Shown one piece after another: positions 60,320 through 64,000 of a stretch of 64,000 nucleotides of DNA. The stretch's first letter is position 1. Each line of letters starts with the position of its first letter. The stretch spans positions 14,754,009-14,818,008 of the forward strand of contig NC_063442.1 of the NCBI RefSeq assembly GCF_020379485.1. Reading direction: 5' to 3'. The position numbers and the translations under genes were made by a program. The DNA is from Brassica napus (Eukaryota; Streptophyta; Magnoliopsida; Brassicales; Brassicaceae). The notes under the pieces were generated by a model. It saw only the letters and a program-made list of their open reading frames with translations. It ran no database searches and was not told the DNA's origin.

Positions 60320-62266
60320 CTAGAAACTGATCCGCACATTCACAGATATTTGTTTTTCATAATTAGAGTTATATATTTTAGATATATCGTAATATAGCTA
60401 ATTGTATTCAAAAGACCTGGACCAGATCAGATAATATAGTTATTTTTGGTACAAATATCCAGACTCATTTCTATACATTTGTTATTTAGGTATTTTTAGG
60501 TTCATATATTTAAGCGGGGCCCAATTTCAAAACATAAAAAACAATACCGAAAAGAACAACCCGTACATAAATGGATAGGCAATCATGCTCATCCGTGCTG
60601 ATATTGGTTCTTACATTTTTTTTCATAATTAGCATTATATATTTTAGATGAATTATAATATAACTAATTATATTCAAAAGACCTGGCTTGAATCGGATAA
60701 TATAGTTATTTTTGGTACAAATATCCAAAACTGTTTCAGATACATTTGTTATTTAGATATCTTTAGGTTCCTATACATGAAAACTTAACTCATCCCGACC
60801 AAGAATGACCCAACTCAAAACTCACACATAAATTTATAATGTTCAATCATGCCTAATTTAAAAAAAAAAATCCGAAAAGAACAAGCCATACCTAAATGGA
60901 TACCCAATCATGCCTAACTCATTTTATAAACTAATAAAAATGACTCTTTCTATGTGTTGGGCTTCACTAAGTGAAACAAAAAGAGTTTTTATTTAGTTAA
61001 ATAATTATATAGAGTGAAAACTAAGTGAAAATAAATGTAATACATTTTTACTATTTTGATTTAAGTTATTATTTTTTTCACAAAACAAGTCTTTAAATTA
61101 TGTTTTTTGCTATGTAATTTTCCACCGATTGAAACTAAAATAAAATAAAAAAATTAGTTACAAACTAAATCGAACGTTAACTATATGCAAAACCTAGTTA
61201 TTTTACATTTTGATTTTATAACTGACACAATGTTAATGTTGATTAACTAATAAATAAAAAACATCGTTACTATTATTTTGGTAAATATAATTAATGATGT
61301 GAAGTATTGTTAAGGTAATATAATTAATGAAATTATGAAACTGAGTGAAATATGGAAAAACAGTTAATGTAATTATATTAATAAAATTACTAAAATGACA
61401 TTATACTTCTTTTTTTTATATTTCAATCCATGTTTCTAATCAATTTTTATTTATACTCTTATCCATGTTTCTAAACAGTACCAAACGATCCTTTTATTTT
61501 AATAAGAGTTATTTTTGGATTCACCAACCAATAGTATTATGTTATTGCATATTCAATATCTTTTAAAAAAGGAAAACAATATTGTCAAGTTATATTATGT
61601 TTTTAAAATAAAAAGGTAAAAATAAATAGAAAATAGTAATAATTTCAAAAAAAATTAATATTTTTATCGTCATCAGCAAAACACTAAACCCTAAACGCTT
61701 GGATAAATCCTAAACCCTTAGATAAATCCTAAACCCTAAATTAAAAATATTAAACATTAAGTAAAAAAACACAAAACCCTTAATCCCAACCCTAAGCCCT
61801 TGGATAAAAATAAATAAAAAATAGTAGTAGTTGCTAAAAAAAAGAAAATTTTTAAATATTTTTAACGCTGTGAGCAAAACACTAAACCCTAAATACTAAA
61901 CATTAAATCTTAAATACTAAACTTTAAACCCTTGGATAAACCATAAACTCTAAAATTTAAGATTTATCCAAGGGTTTAGGGGTAAGGATTAAGAGTTTAG
62001 TGTTTTAAGTGTTTAGTATTTTTTATTTAGGATTTAGGATTTATCCAAAGGTTTAGGGTTTAGGATTTCGGGTTTTGCTGACGGCGTTTAAAAAGTTCCT
62101 TTTTTTGCAACTATTAGGATTTTTTTTTTAACATAAAATAACTTGACAATATATTGTTTCCTTTTTAAAAAGATATTAATATTAAATAGTAGAATACTAT
62201 TGGTTGGTGAACATATAGGTTCACCTTAAGGGGTGAACCCAAAAATAACTCTTATAATAATATAGA
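60320..62266 (-). mobile_element. Helitron (minus), second of a head-to-tail pair
   Basis: On the minus strand the 5' TC lies at 62266, immediately after the CTAG of the next Helitron. The 5' terminus reads TCTATATTATTA, then a foldback insertion, then continues AAAATAAAAGGATCG...GGTACTGTTTAGAAACATGG. The 3' end is CTAG at 60320-60323 with a weaker hairpin. The 3' region is internally duplicated (60330-60500 resembles 60600-60770). Confidence 0.65.
61504..62253. mobile_element. Long-TIR foldback element with telomere-like repeats
   Basis: This is a 750-bp element whose two halves are inverted copies over most of their length, with terminal AAGAGTTATTTTTGG and CCAAAAATAACTCTT. Both arms contain several CCCTAAA/TTTAGGG units mixed with AAACCCTTGGATAAA. 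It is inserted about 12 bp inside the 5' end of the Helitron. Confidence 0.75.
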
Positions 62267-63213
62267 CTAGAGATTTACCCACGCATCCGCGCTGATATTG
62301 GTTCTTACATTTTTATACATTGATATTTTTTTTTCATAATTAGTTTTATATATTTTAGATGAGTCGTAATATAATTAATTGTATTCAAAAGATCTGGTCC
62401 GAATCGGATAATATGGTTATTTTTGGTAAAAATATCCAAACTCGTTTCAGATAGATTTGTTATTTAGATATTTTTAGGTTCATATACATCAGAACCAGAT
62501 TCATCGAGACCTAGAAGGACCCAACTCAAAACCCACACATAAATTTATAATGTTCAAACAATGCCTAATTTCAAAAAACAAAAACTGATACCTGAAAAGA
62601 ACAACTCGTAAGGATAGCCAATGGTCATGCCTAACTAATTTATAAACTAATAAAAATGATTATTTTTATGTGTTTGGCTACATTAAGTGAAATAGAAAGA
62701 GCTTTTTAATTAATAAATTATATGGAGTGAAATTAAGTGGCAGTAAATGTAATAACTTTTATTATTTTGATTTAAGTTATTATTTTATTCACAAAACATG
62801 TCTTTGAATTAAGTTTCTAGCTACATAATTTTCCACCGATTGAAACTTAAAAAAAAATTAGTAAAACAAACTAAACCGAATGTATAACCCTATGCAAAAT
62901 CCAGTTTACATTTTTTATTTTATAACTGGCACAAAGTTAATGTTAATTAACTAATACATAAAAAATGCACTATATTATTATGGTAATAGATATAATTAAT
63001 GATGTGTTGTATTGTTAAAGTAATATAATTAATGAAATGATTAAACTGAGTGAATTATGGAAAGACGATTAATGTAATTATATTAATGGAATTAATAAAA
63101 AGACATTATACTTTTTTTTATACTACTATCCATGTTTCCAAAAAATTCGCATTTATACTGATATCCATGTTTCCAAACAGTACCAAAAATTATTTCAGTT
63201 TTAATAATATAGA
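62267..63213 (-). mobile_element. Helitron (minus), first of a head-to-tail pair
   Basis: On the minus strand the 5' end is A|TCTATATTATTAAAACTG at 63213. The 3' end is GCGCGGATGCGTGGGTAAATCTCTAG, stopping at 62267. The next base pair begins another Helitron (TCTATATT). Size is 947 bp. Confidence 0.75.
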
Positions 63214-63282
63214 TTAATGATAAGTTGTATTGTTAAGGTAATATAATTAATGAAATTGTTAAACTGAGTGAAATATGAAAAA
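63214..63282 (-). repeat. Truncated copy of Helitron internal sequence
   Basis: ATTGTTAAGGTAATATAATTAATGAAATTGTTAAACTGAGTGAAATATG matches internal parts of the two preceding Helitrons (about 61305 and 63010) in blocks. It ends where the LINE begins. Confidence 0.6.
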
Positions 63283-64000
63283 AACTACTTATAAGGTGAT
63301 TTCGAAAATTATTGCAAGAAGACTCAAAGCGACGCTTCCGCAGGCGATTGAACTGAACCAATGTGCTTTTGTTGAGGGACGACTGCTTCTAGAAAATTTT
63401 CTTCTTGCTACGGAATTGGTCAAGGATTACCACAAGCTGTCCATATCCTCTCGGTCTGCGATCAAGTTGGATATAGCGAAAGCATTTGACACCATCGACT
63501 GGGCTTTCATTGAAGCGACCCTGAGAGCTATGAACTATCCAGACATTTTTGTTACTTGGATCATGAGGTGCATAGATACTGCAGCGTTCTCAGTTTCTAT
63601 TAATGAAGAGTTAGAAGGTTTCTTCACCAGTTCTAGGGGTATTCGACAAGGATGCTCGCTCTCCCCGTACCTCTATGTTATTGTAAGTAATGTCCTCTCC
63701 AAGCTCCTAAACAAGGCTGTTGTTGATGGAAACATTGGAAACCACCCTCAGTGTGAGGAAGTTCAGCTATCTCATTTGAGCTTCGCAGATGATATAGTAG
63801 TCTTCACAGACGGCACGCCAGCTTCGCTTCAGGGAACGTTGGGCATTTTTGGAAAGTTTGCTCACATGTCAGGTCTTCAGATAAATGTATCTAAATCAAC
63901 AGTCTTCGCAGCCGGTAGGGGAAAACAAGCGCTGGAGGGTGAAGCGGCTGCTGCAGGCCTCTCTGTCTCGGCTTTACCCATCAGGTACCTTGGACTTCCC
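63283..64000 (+). mobile_element. LINE (L1-type) reverse transcriptase, cut by the window end
   Basis: An uninterrupted frame of at least 236 codons (frame from 63275; still open at 64000) carries successive L1-type reverse transcriptase motifs. These are KVISKIIARRL, NQCAFVEGR, KLDIAKAFDTIDW, GIRQGCSLSPYL, the catalytic SFADDIVVF (63779-63805) and KSTVFAAG, then LPIRYLGLP. The endonuclease and the N-terminal part of the polymerase are absent upstream, so it is 5'-truncated or joined to a Helitron fragment. The downstream RNase H/tail lies outside the window. Confidence 0.9.

Noticed and set aside
61680..62070. CCCTAAA/TTTAGGG units suggesting an interstitial telomere
   Set aside because: The units are interrupted by AAACGCTTGGATAAA-like spacers and lie as inverted copies within a foldback element. 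There is no uniform telomere array.

Overview
This is plant nuclear DNA from a Brassicaceae genome, most likely Brassica. It is AT-rich, its genes have spliced introns, and it is packed with Helitrons, hAT-type elements, LTR retrotransposons, SINEs and foldback elements. From memory, the gene order matches the Arabidopsis chromosome 5 block around At5g46880 to At5g46990: an HD-ZIP IV homeobox gene (HDG5), two small proline-rich/lipid-transfer-like genes, the jumonji gene JMJ13, then a cluster of invertase/pectin methylesterase inhibitor (PMEI) genes. No bacterial, plasmid or CRISPR feature is present.

Layout. 1-3035: no intact gene; a Helitron with a duplicated 5' end. 3036-8603: promoter and nine-exon HDG5 gene (+), apparently intact. 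9532-9924 (-): first eight-cysteine proline-rich gene. 10.3-29.4 kb: a nest of transposons separating the two proline-rich genes. It has two Helitrons, a Ty3/Athila-like LTR element lacking reverse transcriptase, a second LTR inserted in that element's coding region, and a 10.2-kb tandem duplication that leaves one solo LTR and one near-complete element side by side. 29.4-31.8 kb: a duplicated copy of the HDG5/LTP flank and the second proline-rich gene (31069-31458, -). 31.8-36.2 kb: repeats, a Copia relic, a SINE tail and a hAT-like element. 36.8-40.5 kb (+): JMJ13, eleven coding exons, apparently intact. 40.9-48.6 kb: a Helitron with a hAT-like element inside it, a disrupted Copia element (-), and another Helitron. 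49.6-58.5 kb: one intact PMEI gene and two PMEI pseudogenes (all -), interspersed with a SINE, a foldback element and a hAT element that contains a Helitron. 58.9-64 kb: a TIR element, a SINE, two head-to-tail Helitrons, and the reverse transcriptase of a LINE running off the end.

The host genes do not form an operon or pathway. HDG5 is an epidermal transcription factor, JMJ13 a histone demethylase, and the others are secreted wall-associated proteins. The most informative features are structural: exact target-site duplications, nested insertions that can be ordered in time, Helitron end duplications, and a palindrome array inside an LTR. All similarity statements come from reading the sequence and recalling families; no search was run.
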